From the NCBI GenBank assembly GCA_045805185.1, contig JBJMLS010000126.1, positions 1-15,861 of the forward strand: a stretch of 15,861 nt of DNA. Direction: 5' to 3'. The notes below the pieces were generated by a model that saw nothing but the letters and a program-made list of their open reading frames with translations, did not search any database and had not been told where the DNA came from. Below, piece by piece: positions 1 through 7,488 of the stretch (positions are counted from its first letter, which is position 1; the number at the start of each line of letters is the position of its first letter). The DNA is from JAHEYF01 sp045805185. GTDB taxonomy: Bacteria > Bacteroidota > Bacteroidia > B-17B0 > Aurantibacillaceae. The translations under genes and the position numbers were made by a program.

Positions 1-337
1 AAAAAGTATCAATATAGCTTACGTATAGATTAGAAGTATCAATGTCTTTTTTTAAAACGCTTCCATTCAATTTAACTACTCCCGGATTGTCATTAATTGA
101 AGCAATATCAATATCTACACTCGCATAACTATCATAAGTAATAGTATCAGCAGATGAAACATCAGTATTTCTTGAAACCGTGAAATAAGCGGAGGCGCTT
201 CCATTCCAGTTAGAGGGTAATCCGTAACTTACCTCTATTGACGCTTGTGAAGAAGAATTGGATATTTGCTCATCCTTTTTACAGCCTAATACTAATAAAA
301 TTACATAAACAATATATTGACTTCTCATTAATTTCAT
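1..337 (-). CDS. Lipoprotein, probably surface-exposed (3' end outside the window)
   Basis: This reading frame starts at ATG 337 and stays open for 112 codons to the left edge, so its C-terminus is missing. The start is MKLMRSQYIVYVILLVLGC, with a type II signal peptide and a lipobox LVLGC at C19. Cleavage would leave Cys-Lys-Lys-Asp-Glu at the N-terminus. A Lys followed by acidic residues just after the lipidated Cys resembles the lipoprotein export signal described in Bacteroidota, so I infer placement on the outer face of the outer membrane. The rest is Ser/Thr/Asp-rich, with alternating beta-prone stretches, and I recognise no domain. The start codon overlaps the stop of the preceding gene (ATGA at 334-337), which argues for translational coupling and makes this the last visible gene of the minus-strand cluster. 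ATG 328 (residue 4) is an alternative start. Confidence 0.8.
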   Translation of the reverse strand, partial: MKLMRSQYIVYVILLVLGCKKDEQISNSSSQASIEVSYGLPSNWNGSASAYFTVSRNTDVSSADTITYDSYASVDIDIASINDNPGVVKLNGSVLKKDIDTSNLYVSYIDTF

Positions 338-1038
338 TCAGATTTATTTAAGCTTATTCCTATTGTAAAAGCATAAATATTGTTTTTTAGATTATACTTG
401 AAAAACAGTATTCGAGGATATACTAAAGACAAATCCATTTTAATAAGTCTTCGTCCTGCCTTGAAAAAATAGCCAAGCGAAACAGCCAGAGGAGAATAAA
501 AAAGAATTGATTTTTCACTATCTGCAATATTTTCATAAGTACCGGAATTAGATTTCTCAGTTATTCCAATATAGCTTGTTTTTTCTTGTGAGATCATCGG
601 ATTAATACTTCCACTAATAGAGAAGCGAGAACCAGCAATATACTTTTTAAGGCTTAAACCAACGGAGATAAAATCCTCTGTTGTTTTGAAATCAATATTA
701 CTATATGATCCCTTAACTGTCCCGTGACTGTTATATTCATATTTAAGCCGGCCTGAAATTAATTTTAAAAAAAAGAACGTTTTACCTTTTAATCTTTTTT
801 CAATTGAGAAGCCAAAAGAAGGGAAAAAAAAAGGTTTATTTCCACCTTTAGAAAAATAAAAATTTCCTTCACGAGGTTCATAAAAAGGAATTAAAGGAGG
901 TTTAAAAGAAGTCGATCTTAACTGATTACAAATAATACCTCCCTCTACATAAAATTTTAATGAATCACGTTGATGGGCAACCATTGTTGAACAATGAAAT
1001 AATATTATATATAATGAGATTTTTAAGCCTCCTTTCAT
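334..1038 (-). CDS. Outer-membrane beta-barrel-like protein, 234 aa, unknown function
   Basis: The protein has an N-terminal signal peptide (a hydrophobic run after MKGGLK, with likely cleavage near residues 21-23, VAHQ). Alternating aromatic and polar strands follow, such as GKTFFFLKLISGRLKYEYNS and SVGLSLKKYIAG. It ends with a strand, YAFTIGISLNKSE, like the last strand of small Bacteroidota barrels, although the very last residue is not aromatic. I infer an outer-membrane barrel and cannot assign a family or ligand. It begins 8 nt after the stop of an orphan sorting-domain fragment, and its TGA overlaps the ATG of the downstream lipoprotein. A barrel directly coupled to a surface lipoprotein suggests that the two proteins act together. 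Base composition is AT-rich, like its neighbours up to about 3450. Confidence 0.75.
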   Translation of the reverse strand: MKGGLKISLYIILFHCSTMVAHQRDSLKFYVEGGIICNQLRSTSFKPPLIPFYEPREGNFYFSKGGNKPFFFPSFGFSIEKRLKGKTFFFLKLISGRLKYEYNSHGTVKGSYSNIDFKTTEDFISVGLSLKKYIAGSRFSISGSINPMISQEKTSYIGITEKSNSGTYENIADSEKSILFYSPLAVSLGYFFKAGRRLIKMDLSLVYPRILFFKYNLKNNIYAFTIGISLNKSE

Positions 1039-1046
1039 AAACCATT

Positions 1047-1247
1047 CTAATTAATTTTTACTAATCTAAGAAACCTGACCTCATTATCAGAACTAAATTT
1101 AACAAAATAAATTCCTGGCTCCAAATCGATTATATTGTATTCTTTTTGATTTCCGAACTTCTTTACGACGATACCCTTACAGTCCACAACTTCAAGATAT
1201 TCAACCTGAGCGTTTATATGAAATGTACTAGAAGTAGGGTTTGGGTA
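1047..1247 (-). pseudogene. Orphan T9SS C-terminal sorting domain (gene remnant)
   Basis: These 66 codons plus a TAG stop encode a recognisable type A sorting domain of the type IX secretion system. They open with YPNPTSSTFHINA, continue through VEYLEVVDCKGIVVKKFG and the DLEPGIYFVKF strand, and end RFLRLVKIN. The fragment has no start codon and no catalytic or binding domain in front of it. It follows directly, in the same frame, the TAA stop (1248-1250) of the 241-aa barrel gene. T9SS cargo is soluble in the periplasm before export whereas barrels are inserted by the BAM machinery, so a genuine barrel-sorting domain fusion is not expected. I read it as the surviving 3' end of a secreted-protein gene whose body was replaced. 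Readthrough of the TAA would be needed for it to be made. Confidence 0.75.
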
Positions 1248-1973
1248 TTAAAAGCAAATTCCACCGGATAAGGTCATAATATCGTTATGCAGATAAGCGC
1301 CGGACAAATACCTGGATGGTGTAATATTCAGCAAGCCGTGTTTATACTTTGCTTCTATTATGACCCATGTTTTTTTTACTTTTTGCAAATACGAAAATTT
1401 AAGGGCAGTAGAAATATCGAAGGGTGAAATATATCCCCGTTTATTAGTAATTTTTTCCGGCGTATATGTTGAGCTTGTTGCGGTAGTGTAATATAAATCC
1501 TTGTTACCGCTTATAGTCGAATAGGGAATCGCATCAGCGCTAATACCTAATCCGACCAGCAATCTGTTCTTTAAAAGTGCTACGTTACCATAGAAAGGAA
1601 TGGAGATAATGTGTAGCTTCAGTTTGAGATTTGAAAACGTGCCTATATTATATTTATCCGGAGAGGCGGTTTGGGCGATGTAATATTGTGCGAAAGTGTA
1701 CTCAATCCCCGTTTGGAAACGGTAAGGCTTCTTTGACTTTAAAAAGTAAGCAAAGCTCAAATTCGGCCCATAAAAGACTTTTGGAACGCTCTTGTCATAA
1801 TGGTTTGATTGATAAGAATAGGGTGACGTATCGTGGTTACTATACAAATCGAAGGTGCTACATGCGCCAACTACCAGGTACTTCCGGTTATAAATCGAAT
1901 CGGATTGGCTAAGTCCGCTATGCAAAAAGCAGATTAAAATTACCAGAGATATTTTTTTGATATTTATTGCCAC
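1248..1973 (-). CDS. PorT-like outer-membrane beta-barrel protein, 241 aa
   Basis: The start is GTG at 1973; an in-frame TAA lies immediately upstream and no earlier start exists. A signal peptide (MAINIKKISLVILICFLHSG) ends near LSQ at residue 23. The body has the alternating pattern of small Bacteroidota barrels: GPNLSFAYFLKSKKPYRFQTGIEY, a LKLKLHIISIPFYGNVALL region typical of outer-membrane-beta-barrel/PorT families, then RLLVGLGISADAI. It ends TLSGGICF with a terminal phenylalanine, the usual signal for BAM-dependent insertion. Its function and ligand are unknown. It starts 4 nt after the truncated barrel paralogue and is followed in frame by an orphan T9SS sorting domain, so its 3' end marks a probable recombination junction. 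Confidence 0.8.
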   Translation of the reverse strand: MAINIKKISLVILICFLHSGLSQSDSIYNRKYLVVGACSTFDLYSNHDTSPYSYQSNHYDKSVPKVFYGPNLSFAYFLKSKKPYRFQTGIEYTFAQYYIAQTASPDKYNIGTFSNLKLKLHIISIPFYGNVALLKNRLLVGLGISADAIPYSTISGNKDLYYTTATSSTYTPEKITNKRGYISPFDISTALKFSYLQKVKKTWVIIEAKYKHGLLNITPSRYLSGAYLHNDIMTLSGGICF

Positions 1974-1977
1974 TTAG

Positions 1978-2316
1978 CTACTCTGCTTTTGCCTTGAAAA
2001 ATTTGTAAGCAAGATAGGTATCAATGCTTATTCCCTTTGAGTTCGTAAGACCAGTCATCACCTTTGCTAAAAAATATCGGGGTCGGTAACTATAATTAAA
2101 ATTAAACTCCCAATCTCCATTCTTTTGATTTTCGCTAAAAACAGTCCCGACCTCAACGGCTACATAATGCTGACTACTCATGCCCTTTTGGATGAACAAC
2201 AAAAGTATGAATAGCATGAAAAAACGGCAATAATTAATAAGTTTTGGTCGCAGCTTGCAACTGCAGCCCTTCTCTAAAATATATTCACAACAATTCAAAG
2301 AATAATTGAATGTCAT
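1978..2316 (-). CDS. Truncated third copy of the SSQHY barrel family, with a foreign C-terminus
   Basis: Residues 31-96 match the N-terminal part of the 187-aa paralogue at 2888-3451 (signal peptide, SSQHYVAVE, then NGDWEFNFNYSYRPRYFLAKVMTGL). After NSK the sequence switches to GISIDTYLAYKFFKAKAE and stops, where the full copies run another 115 residues or so. The tail looks like the last strand of a different barrel. The start is uncertain. ATG 2316 overlaps the upstream stop (ATGA, 2313-2316) and gives 112 aa, but puts 33 odd, Cys-rich residues before the signal peptide. ATG 2217 gives 79 aa and begins MLFILLLFIQKGMSSQ, a normal signal peptide. I favour 2217 for a functional product and report the longer frame as the maximum. 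It may be a decaying fragment. Confidence 0.6.
   Translation of the reverse strand: MTFNYSLNCCEYILEKGCSCKLRPKLINYCRFFMLFILLLFIQKGMSSQHYVAVEVGTVFSENQKNGDWEFNFNYSYRPRYFLAKVMTGLTNSKGISIDTYLAYKFFKAKAE
2034..2181 (-). repeat. 148-bp near-identical direct repeat, copy in truncated gene
   Basis: This matches 3250-3397 in the same orientation without gaps and with two mismatches (2045 g versus 3261 a; 2150 a versus 3366 g). Beyond 2181 the match drops to moderate similarity over the signal peptide, and it ends abruptly at 2034, exactly where the truncated gene switches to a foreign C-terminus. Confidence 0.9.
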
Positions 2317-2876
2317 TGCACCGTTTCTCCTTTTCGTAAAAAATACTCAGGCTTCTTAACGAGATTATATTGTATCGAAAATAGTCCTGATAATCTAAAC
2401 GAAAATGTATCGTTATGCGGGAGATCAATCCAGAACTGGTCGAAATAGCCATTAACTCCATACCTGAGGCGGCTATTAAATGGATTGTAAAAAACTCCAC
2501 TATATAAAAAACCTCTCAACTCGTTGATGTAATTACGGTTTTTACTTGTTGTTGAAAAAGTACTTATTAAGGCCCCTGTGTATTCATATCCAATTCCAAT
2601 CTGCATGGAATATATCCGGGTTGAATTTGTTCCTATTCCCAAAATAATACCTGAACGAGAAATAGGGCCAAACTCCTTTGAGTTACTAACTCCCACTAAT
2701 GTTTTTACAAGAAGATATTTGGGCCTGAGTGTATAATTCAGGTTAAATTCCCAATCGGGATTCTTTTGGATTTCTGTAAAAACCGGGCCAGCTTCACCAC
2801 CGATGTAATGCTGACTGCTCAGTCCTTTGAAAAATAAAAGTAAAACCCAGAGTAAAAACAAAAAGCGTGCGTTCAT
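2313..2876 (-). CDS. SSQHY-family barrel-like protein, copy 2 (187 aa)
   Basis: This is a full-length paralogue of the gene at 2888-3451: both have 187 residues, share SSQH at the mature N-terminus, NSKEFGPI.RS near residue 70, GTNSTRIYSM, FYNPF.SR.RYG and DLPHND, and end identically with LRKGETVQ. A signal peptide (to about residue 21) precedes a body of aromatic-rich strands, which I infer to be an outer-membrane or surface barrel. The family and function are not recognised. Unlike most Bacteroidota genes it has an evident Shine-Dalgarno: TAAGGAG at 2890-2884, made partly from the upstream gene's stop codon, 7 nt before ATG 2876. Its own stop overlaps the ATG at 2316 of the truncated third copy. 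Confidence 0.8.
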   Translation of the reverse strand: MNARFLFLLWVLLLFFKGLSSQHYIGGEAGPVFTEIQKNPDWEFNLNYTLRPKYLLVKTLVGVSNSKEFGPISRSGIILGIGTNSTRIYSMQIGIGYEYTGALISTFSTTSKNRNYINELRGFLYSGVFYNPFNSRLRYGVNGYFDQFWIDLPHNDTFSFRLSGLFSIQYNLVKKPEYFLRKGETVQ

Positions 2877-2887
2877 TTTCCGTCTCC

Positions 2888-3451
2888 TTACTGTACCGTT
2901 TCTCCTTTCCGTAAATAATACTCCGGTTTCCTTACTAAATTATATTGAATAGAAAAAAGGCCCGAAAATCGGAAGTAGACTATATCGTTGTGCGGCAGAT
3001 CTAAAGCAAACTGATCCAAATAGGCGTTCAAGCCATATCTTATCCTACTCTTAAAGGGGTTATAAAAAAAACCGCAATGGAGTATTATGGTAGGCCAAGA
3101 CTTATAATAAACGTGGTTCTGCAATTTGGAAGCGCTGCTTATAAAGGCTTTTGACTGCACCCAACCTACACCCAACTCCATAGAGTAAATTCGTGTTGAA
3201 TTCGTGCCGAGTCCAATCATTATTGCGGATCGCGCAATTGGGCCAAACTCCTTTGAGTTCATAAGACCAGTCATCACCTTTGCTAAAAAATATCGGGGTC
3301 GGTAACTATAATTAAAATTAAACTCCCAATCTCCATTCTTTTGATTTTCGCTAAAAACAGTCCCGGCCTCAACGGCTACATAATGCTGACTACTCATCCC
3401 TTTTTGGACGAATAATAAAGGTATAAATAGCATAAGAAAGCGGTGGAGCAT
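2888..3451 (-). CDS. SSQHY-family barrel-like protein, copy 1 (187 aa)
   Basis: This is the first of three tandem relatives. A signal peptide (MLHRFLMLFIPLLFVQKG) ends near SSQ, giving a mature N-terminus of QHYVAVEAG. The body has alternating aromatic and polar strands (DWEFNFNYSYRPRYFLAKV, YFRFSGLFSIQYNLV) and ends RKPEYYLRKGETVQ. I infer a small outer-membrane barrel with a short charged C-terminal tail, but I do not recognise the family. It starts 2 nt after the stop of the GH16 glycosidase gene, so it is almost certainly co-transcribed and possibly functionally linked to it. Its 5' half contains a 148-bp block (3250-3397) that recurs at 2034-2181 with only two mismatches. Confidence 0.8.
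   Translation of the reverse strand: MLHRFLMLFIPLLFVQKGMSSQHYVAVEAGTVFSENQKNGDWEFNFNYSYRPRYFLAKVMTGLMNSKEFGPIARSAIMIGLGTNSTRIYSMELGVGWVQSKAFISSASKLQNHVYYKSWPTIILHCGFFYNPFKSRIRYGLNAYLDQFALDLPHNDIVYFRFSGLFSIQYNLVRKPEYYLRKGETVQ
3250..3397 (-). repeat. 148-bp near-identical direct repeat, copy in full-length gene
   Basis: Partner of 2034-2181, 1216 bp away. It covers the mature N-terminal region of copy 1, from SSQHY through TGLMNSK. The intervening copy 2 does not share this near-identity, so a recent local duplication or gene conversion between non-adjacent copies is the simplest explanation. Confidence 0.9.
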
Positions 3452-3453
3452 AT

Positions 3454-5253
3454 TTAGTCTTGTTTGATAAATGGCTTTACGACAATGGAGCCACTTGAAA
3501 ACACAAATTTAATATAATAAATGCCATTGTTCCATGCTCTGATGTTTATTTGTTTAGCCTTGCCGGAGGCCAACTTCCTTCCCAAACGATCTGTTATCTG
3601 CATCTCATACAAGTCAGCAAATTCACTGTCCGGCATTTCAATGTTTATCACATCTGAGCCAGGGTTTGGGAAAATGCTAATGAGGCCATTATCCAATTCC
3701 GAGGTTGGCAACAGGGCCATGCTAAACCGGCCTGAAATACTTGTAGGCAAATATAAGCTGTCCTCATACGCTTCATTTAAGCTATCTATCAATTCGGGAT
3801 GATAAGCCAGCAGGCTATCCATTACAAACTGATCGCTTTCAAAGTTCATACTGTCTATTCCGGCGAAAAGATCAATCTCAGTTTGCGCTAAATCACTTGT
3901 CTGCTGCCTTTCGCTGAGTCCGTCGCAGTCCGTAATAACTGCTTCAAAGTATTGCCCATCCTCTATTCCTGAGCCACCGTAAATTCCGATCTCTTCAGAA
4001 GCCCTTAAAAAAACAGGAGGCGAGTGGAACCCATTACTTGCTTTAGGAGCCTCGGAAAGAAAGTTGCAGTTATTGGTATGGTTGCCCAGCGTAACAATAT
4101 TGCCCGAGCAAAAGCGGGTATTCCCGGTTTGGTAATCTACATCAAACATGCTACACGAAGACATGGGGAAAACGCAGTTAAAGGGCTGGTAGACCTTTAC
4201 CCAATCCACCTGCACCTCCATATCAGTAGGCGAAAAACCCGCCATTGAATTGTCTTTATAATCGTACTTGACGTTGGTATTAATAAACATTTCCATAGGC
4301 ACATCGTTACGCGGAAAAGTGAGGTCTTCATCTACCTTTTTTGGCCAGTTCATTGTCTGCATGTCAAGGCAGCTGTATTCTTTCGAAGGGTCGTTGGCGT
4401 CGGTATTATAATGACAAGTAGCTTGGGGCCAATAAGGGCCTTTATAGTATCTTGTTGAGGTTCCTACCAATTTCCCATCCACATAAATACCCAACTGGTA
4501 ATTCGTCCAGTAAAGCTTAAAAATATGGAAGTCATTAAAAAAGTTTCCGCCAAATTTTGATTCAACAGGAAACTTATCACCACGCTCCTTCGGGTCACTA
4601 ACTCCTCCACATCTCTTATGAGTAGTCATCCTCATATCCTTATAGGCCAAACAACCCCCATCCTGATCATAAAATTCAAATACGTCAATCTCCTGAGCAG
4701 CATTATTTCCCAAGAGCCAGAAGGCCGGCCACATATTGGGATTTTCGGGCAGTTTGATCCTGGCTTCAAATACACCTTCTCTAAAGGTATTTAGGGATTT
4801 GAGCAGTGCTGCTGTGAAATCATAGGTGTGCGTGCCACAGGGATTATTTGGATCGGGACTTGGGTCGGCGCTGGTACTCTCCTGGATAACATTCAAATGT
4901 GCGATACCGTTGCTTACCGAAAGGTTATGGTTATAAGCGTTCTCAGAATTGCCATACCAGTTTGCATCGCTGCCGCAATTTCCAGTTACGTTACCATCGT
5001 TGGTAAAGCCAAAGTTAAATGCCCAGAGGTTAGGAAGATCTTCCTTACAGTCAAAATTCTCTTCAAACACGAGCCTCCAATTGGCCGAGCTGAAAGTACT
5101 GCAATCAACCGGCCTGTTTTCGCTGACTTTTATCCGGGGTTCACATTCATTATCAATTTTAGAAAACCTCCTTGGATAATGATGCGCTAACTGCCCTTGT
5201 ATCTGAAGACCTGCCAAAAGCAGAGCCACTATCAGAAATGTTATTTTTTTCAT
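3454..5253 (-). CDS. Secreted GH16 glycoside hydrolase with T9SS sorting domain
   Basis: The 599-aa protein begins with a signal peptide (to about residue 20, cleavage near IQG-Q). Residues about 59-356 form a family GH16 beta-jellyroll: WRLVFEENF, WPAFWLLG at 175-182, the catalytic ExDxxE motif EIDVFE with presumed nucleophile E188, D190 and acid/base E193, and a closing QVDWVKVYQ. GH16 enzymes cleave beta-1,3/1,4-glucans, agars, carrageenans and similar; the substrate cannot be read here. Residues about 357-520 are a Cys-containing linker or Ig-like stretch. Residues 525-599 are a type A T9SS sorting domain (ISIFPNPGSD to GIYYIKF), so the enzyme should be exported to the surface or released. 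ATG 5253 overlaps the stop of the upstream fibre-like gene (ATGA), and the next gene starts 2 nt after its stop. The catalytic domain has many cysteines, suggesting disulfides. Confidence 0.93.
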   Translation of the reverse strand: MKKITFLIVALLLAGLQIQGQLAHHYPRRFSKIDNECEPRIKVSENRPVDCSTFSSANWRLVFEENFDCKEDLPNLWAFNFGFTNDGNVTGNCGSDANWYGNSENAYNHNLSVSNGIAHLNVIQESTSADPSPDPNNPCGTHTYDFTAALLKSLNTFREGVFEARIKLPENPNMWPAFWLLGNNAAQEIDVFEFYDQDGGCLAYKDMRMTTHKRCGGVSDPKERGDKFPVESKFGGNFFNDFHIFKLYWTNYQLGIYVDGKLVGTSTRYYKGPYWPQATCHYNTDANDPSKEYSCLDMQTMNWPKKVDEDLTFPRNDVPMEMFINTNVKYDYKDNSMAGFSPTDMEVQVDWVKVYQPFNCVFPMSSCSMFDVDYQTGNTRFCSGNIVTLGNHTNNCNFLSEAPKASNGFHSPPVFLRASEEIGIYGGSGIEDGQYFEAVITDCDGLSERQQTSDLAQTEIDLFAGIDSMNFESDQFVMDSLLAYHPELIDSLNEAYEDSLYLPTSISGRFSMALLPTSELDNGLISIFPNPGSDVINIEMPDSEFADLYEMQITDRLGRKLASGKAKQINIRAWNNGIYYIKFVFSSGSIVVKPFIKQD

Positions 5254-7379
5254 TGGCGGTTTAGCTTGCTTTTTAAATCCTTTATTTCTTCGTCCTGTTT
5301 AATTACATACAGGTACAGCGCTTCTATCTTTTCCAACAGCATTTTATCCATTGAATTTACATCGTAGCCATTTGCCATTATCTCATCTGTAGAAGGTACA
5401 TCCGGGAGATGCTTTTCCTTGTTCACATAAGTTTTAATCTCCTGGAGGCTGAGCAGCTTGTAATCGTTTTCAAACACATAGTCCGCCCAATTAGTAGGTT
5501 TCAGTACGAACAAGGATTTAGCGGATATTTCTCCTCCCACAGTTAGCATCGCGTTTTCGTGGATTGAGCCTTGCGCCACTCTTAACGCACCAATATGTGT
5601 TGTTCCATCCGGCAGAATTTCAAACACGGTTTTATTGGTAGAGGAAAGATCAGGATTGAGGATTTTTAGTGGCTGCTGGGTAAAACCCGTGCCGTTTCCA
5701 AAGTTCAACGACTTTGTACTAATAGTAAGCTTGGTGTAAATATCTCCAAAGTTATAGGCGGCCCCATCCGGCTCTCCTATAAAAATGCCCTCACCCTTAA
5801 ACGATACCATATTCGATCCGTTAGAACTCAAGTGACCAAACCCATTCTCATCCTGGTATAATTTAATTGCTCCATACTGGTTGGCAATAGTGATCCGGCT
5901 TTCATTGGCAAGACCAGCAGTAAGACCGTCTGCAAAAAGCGTCATGCCAGTGGGAGCAACATCCGTAATATTGAATTTATCGTTTATTGTAAGGTTACTT
6001 GATCCTACAACCGTTTTTCCATCATTACGAACGGAAATTTGCTGAACACCTCCTGCCCATATATTAAAGGGTTGAGCGGTTAATGTTCCAATAAAATCAG
6101 TTGAGGAACTGGATATTGAGTTCCCTCCTAACACCCAGGCTGATGCTGATGGTGTAGTGGCTGTTCCAAAGATCAGCTTTCCGGTGTTATCTACTAACAC
6201 AGTCCTTGTTCCTTGTCCGGAAAGGCTTTTGGTCGTTAAAGAGCCCCCGAGGTAAGTCGTCCCATCCGCAAGCACATTAAAAGAATTTTGATATCCCTGA
6301 GCGCCGTTGAAGATGGAAAGCACATTCGCATCTGATCTATCAGTAAAAAACTTTGTTACATAATTACCAGGACCACTATTTCCAAAACTGGAACTAATTA
6401 CTGCTCCTGTCTTATCTAATGAATTTAGATTAAGAGCCACACCCAAATCACGACCCGGTCCACCGATCTCCACATTTTTACCCATGCCCACAACGCCACC
6501 GCTCGAACCGGTACACATAGCTACATCTTTTCCACAGAAGTAATTAATAAGCAAGCCTCCTGATGGTTGTCCACCCTGCACATCGATAGAGCTGCAGGTT
6601 GACCAGGACTGCAAGTTCATTACACTTCCACCAGGATTGTACGCGCCTCCATTGCTATCGTCAAATAGCTGAATCATGCCTCCGATCTGGTGAATATTTT
6701 GAGGAACCCCCGGAGCCAAAGGATTTTTGGGCGCCAGGCATGGATTGAGGGGTAATACGTAAGGATTCGTAGCTTTTCCATAGCTTATAATGGTAGAGAT
6801 GCCGTTCGGTGCAAGACTGGCCCTGAATCCTGTTGTGCTATTCAGCATCAGTCCCTGCTTTCCGGTGAGCACGCCCTCAATAGTGGCATTACCGCTTACG
6901 CTCAGATCCCCGTTCAGTTTCAGGTCGCCAAAAACCCTGGTCTTTCCATATATTCCGCGCGTGCTGTCCATTTTAATGGAATCCACGTTAATACTCGGAC
7001 TATGCAGGGATTTAAGAACAGTCACAAACTCTTTCACGACTAAACTCCTTTCAAAATAACCTCCGCCTCCTACTTTTAGCATGTAACTGGCTATAGGATT
7101 TGTGATCCCGGCAGGGTGAATGATGAATTCCTTATCACCATTAACTCCACCATCGAAAATAAAATTTCCTGCAGCATCGAATTTTCCGCGGATGGTGTTA
7201 TTTGTTTTTATGGTGAGATCAGTGGAATTTGTAGTTCCGATAAAATCAGAGTTCAATGCATTGTTACCTGTATTCTTCCAGCTGGAGTTCTGTGCGTTGG
7301 AACCGGCATTGCTGTTTTGCCCCTTTGAGGCGCTGGCCATGCCTAAAAAAGCTGCCAGGATCAGGAAATAGTTTTTCAT
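5250..7379 (-). CDS. Tail-fibre-like surface protein with C-terminal S74/chaperone-like block
   Basis: The 709-aa protein has a signal peptide ending near SKGQ (residue 21). It is rich in Gly/Asn/Ser/Thr with short repeated beta motifs, as in fibre proteins: a GNN..NSDFIGT module at 38-60 recurs as GGN..STDFIGT at 418-431, and NVLADGTTYLGG (368) recurs as EILPDGTTHIGA (587). The conserved C-terminal block (about 629-700) contains NWADYVF, LLSLQEIKTYV, KEKHLPDVPS and a coiled-coil-like LLEKIEALYLYVIKQDEEIKDLKSKL. This block is common at the end of Bacteroidota fibre-like proteins related to the S74 intramolecular chaperone and suggests trimerisation. I see no T9SS sorting domain, so its export route is unclear. 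It is the first gene of the cluster. A role as adhesin or stalk is inference. Confidence 0.7.
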   Translation of the reverse strand: MKNYFLILAAFLGMASASKGQNSNAGSNAQNSSWKNTGNNALNSDFIGTTNSTDLTIKTNNTIRGKFDAAGNFIFDGGVNGDKEFIIHPAGITNPIASYMLKVGGGGYFERSLVVKEFVTVLKSLHSPSINVDSIKMDSTRGIYGKTRVFGDLKLNGDLSVSGNATIEGVLTGKQGLMLNSTTGFRASLAPNGISTIISYGKATNPYVLPLNPCLAPKNPLAPGVPQNIHQIGGMIQLFDDSNGGAYNPGGSVMNLQSWSTCSSIDVQGGQPSGGLLINYFCGKDVAMCTGSSGGVVGMGKNVEIGGPGRDLGVALNLNSLDKTGAVISSSFGNSGPGNYVTKFFTDRSDANVLSIFNGAQGYQNSFNVLADGTTYLGGSLTTKSLSGQGTRTVLVDNTGKLIFGTATTPSASAWVLGGNSISSSSTDFIGTLTAQPFNIWAGGVQQISVRNDGKTVVGSSNLTINDKFNITDVAPTGMTLFADGLTAGLANESRITIANQYGAIKLYQDENGFGHLSSNGSNMVSFKGEGIFIGEPDGAAYNFGDIYTKLTISTKSLNFGNGTGFTQQPLKILNPDLSSTNKTVFEILPDGTTHIGALRVAQGSIHENAMLTVGGEISAKSLFVLKPTNWADYVFENDYKLLSLQEIKTYVNKEKHLPDVPSTDEIMANGYDVNSMDKMLLEKIEALYLYVIKQDEEIKDLKSKLNRQ

Positions 7380-7405
7380 GCGTTCGGAATTAAAAATGGT
7401 TTATA

Positions 7406-7413
7406 CAAGAATA
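7406..7413 (-). promoter_or_regulatory. Weak promoter candidate (-7 like TATTCTTG)
   Basis: One mismatch to the Bacteroidota -7 element TAnnTTTG, 26 nt before ATG 7379. I find no convincing TTTG at the -33 position. If real, it would give a short leader and would place the hairpins at 7489-7534 outside the transcript of the fibre operon. Confidence 0.25.
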
Positions 7414-7488
7414 TAACATTTTCTTTAATAAACAGGTACAGCTTATCGGGAATAAGGCGCTGTTCATCTAATGACTATCGTCTTGGAC

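Noticed and set aside
1021..1038. Perfect AAAGGAGG just inside the 234-aa gene, suggesting a later start
   Set aside because: It is followed at normal spacing only by ATC, not by ATG, GTG or TTG, so ATG 1038 stays the best start; the motif is probably chance.
2285..2500. Minus-strand 71-codon frame overlapping the end of barrel copy 2
   Set aside because: It lies in another frame of copy 2, whose reading frame is supported by its paralogue, and has no recognisable feature.
1..7379. Prophage or injection-system interpretation of the fibre-like protein
   Set aside because: It has a signal peptide and no neighbouring capsid, tail, baseplate, sheath or lysis gene; the neighbours are secreted or outer-membrane proteins.
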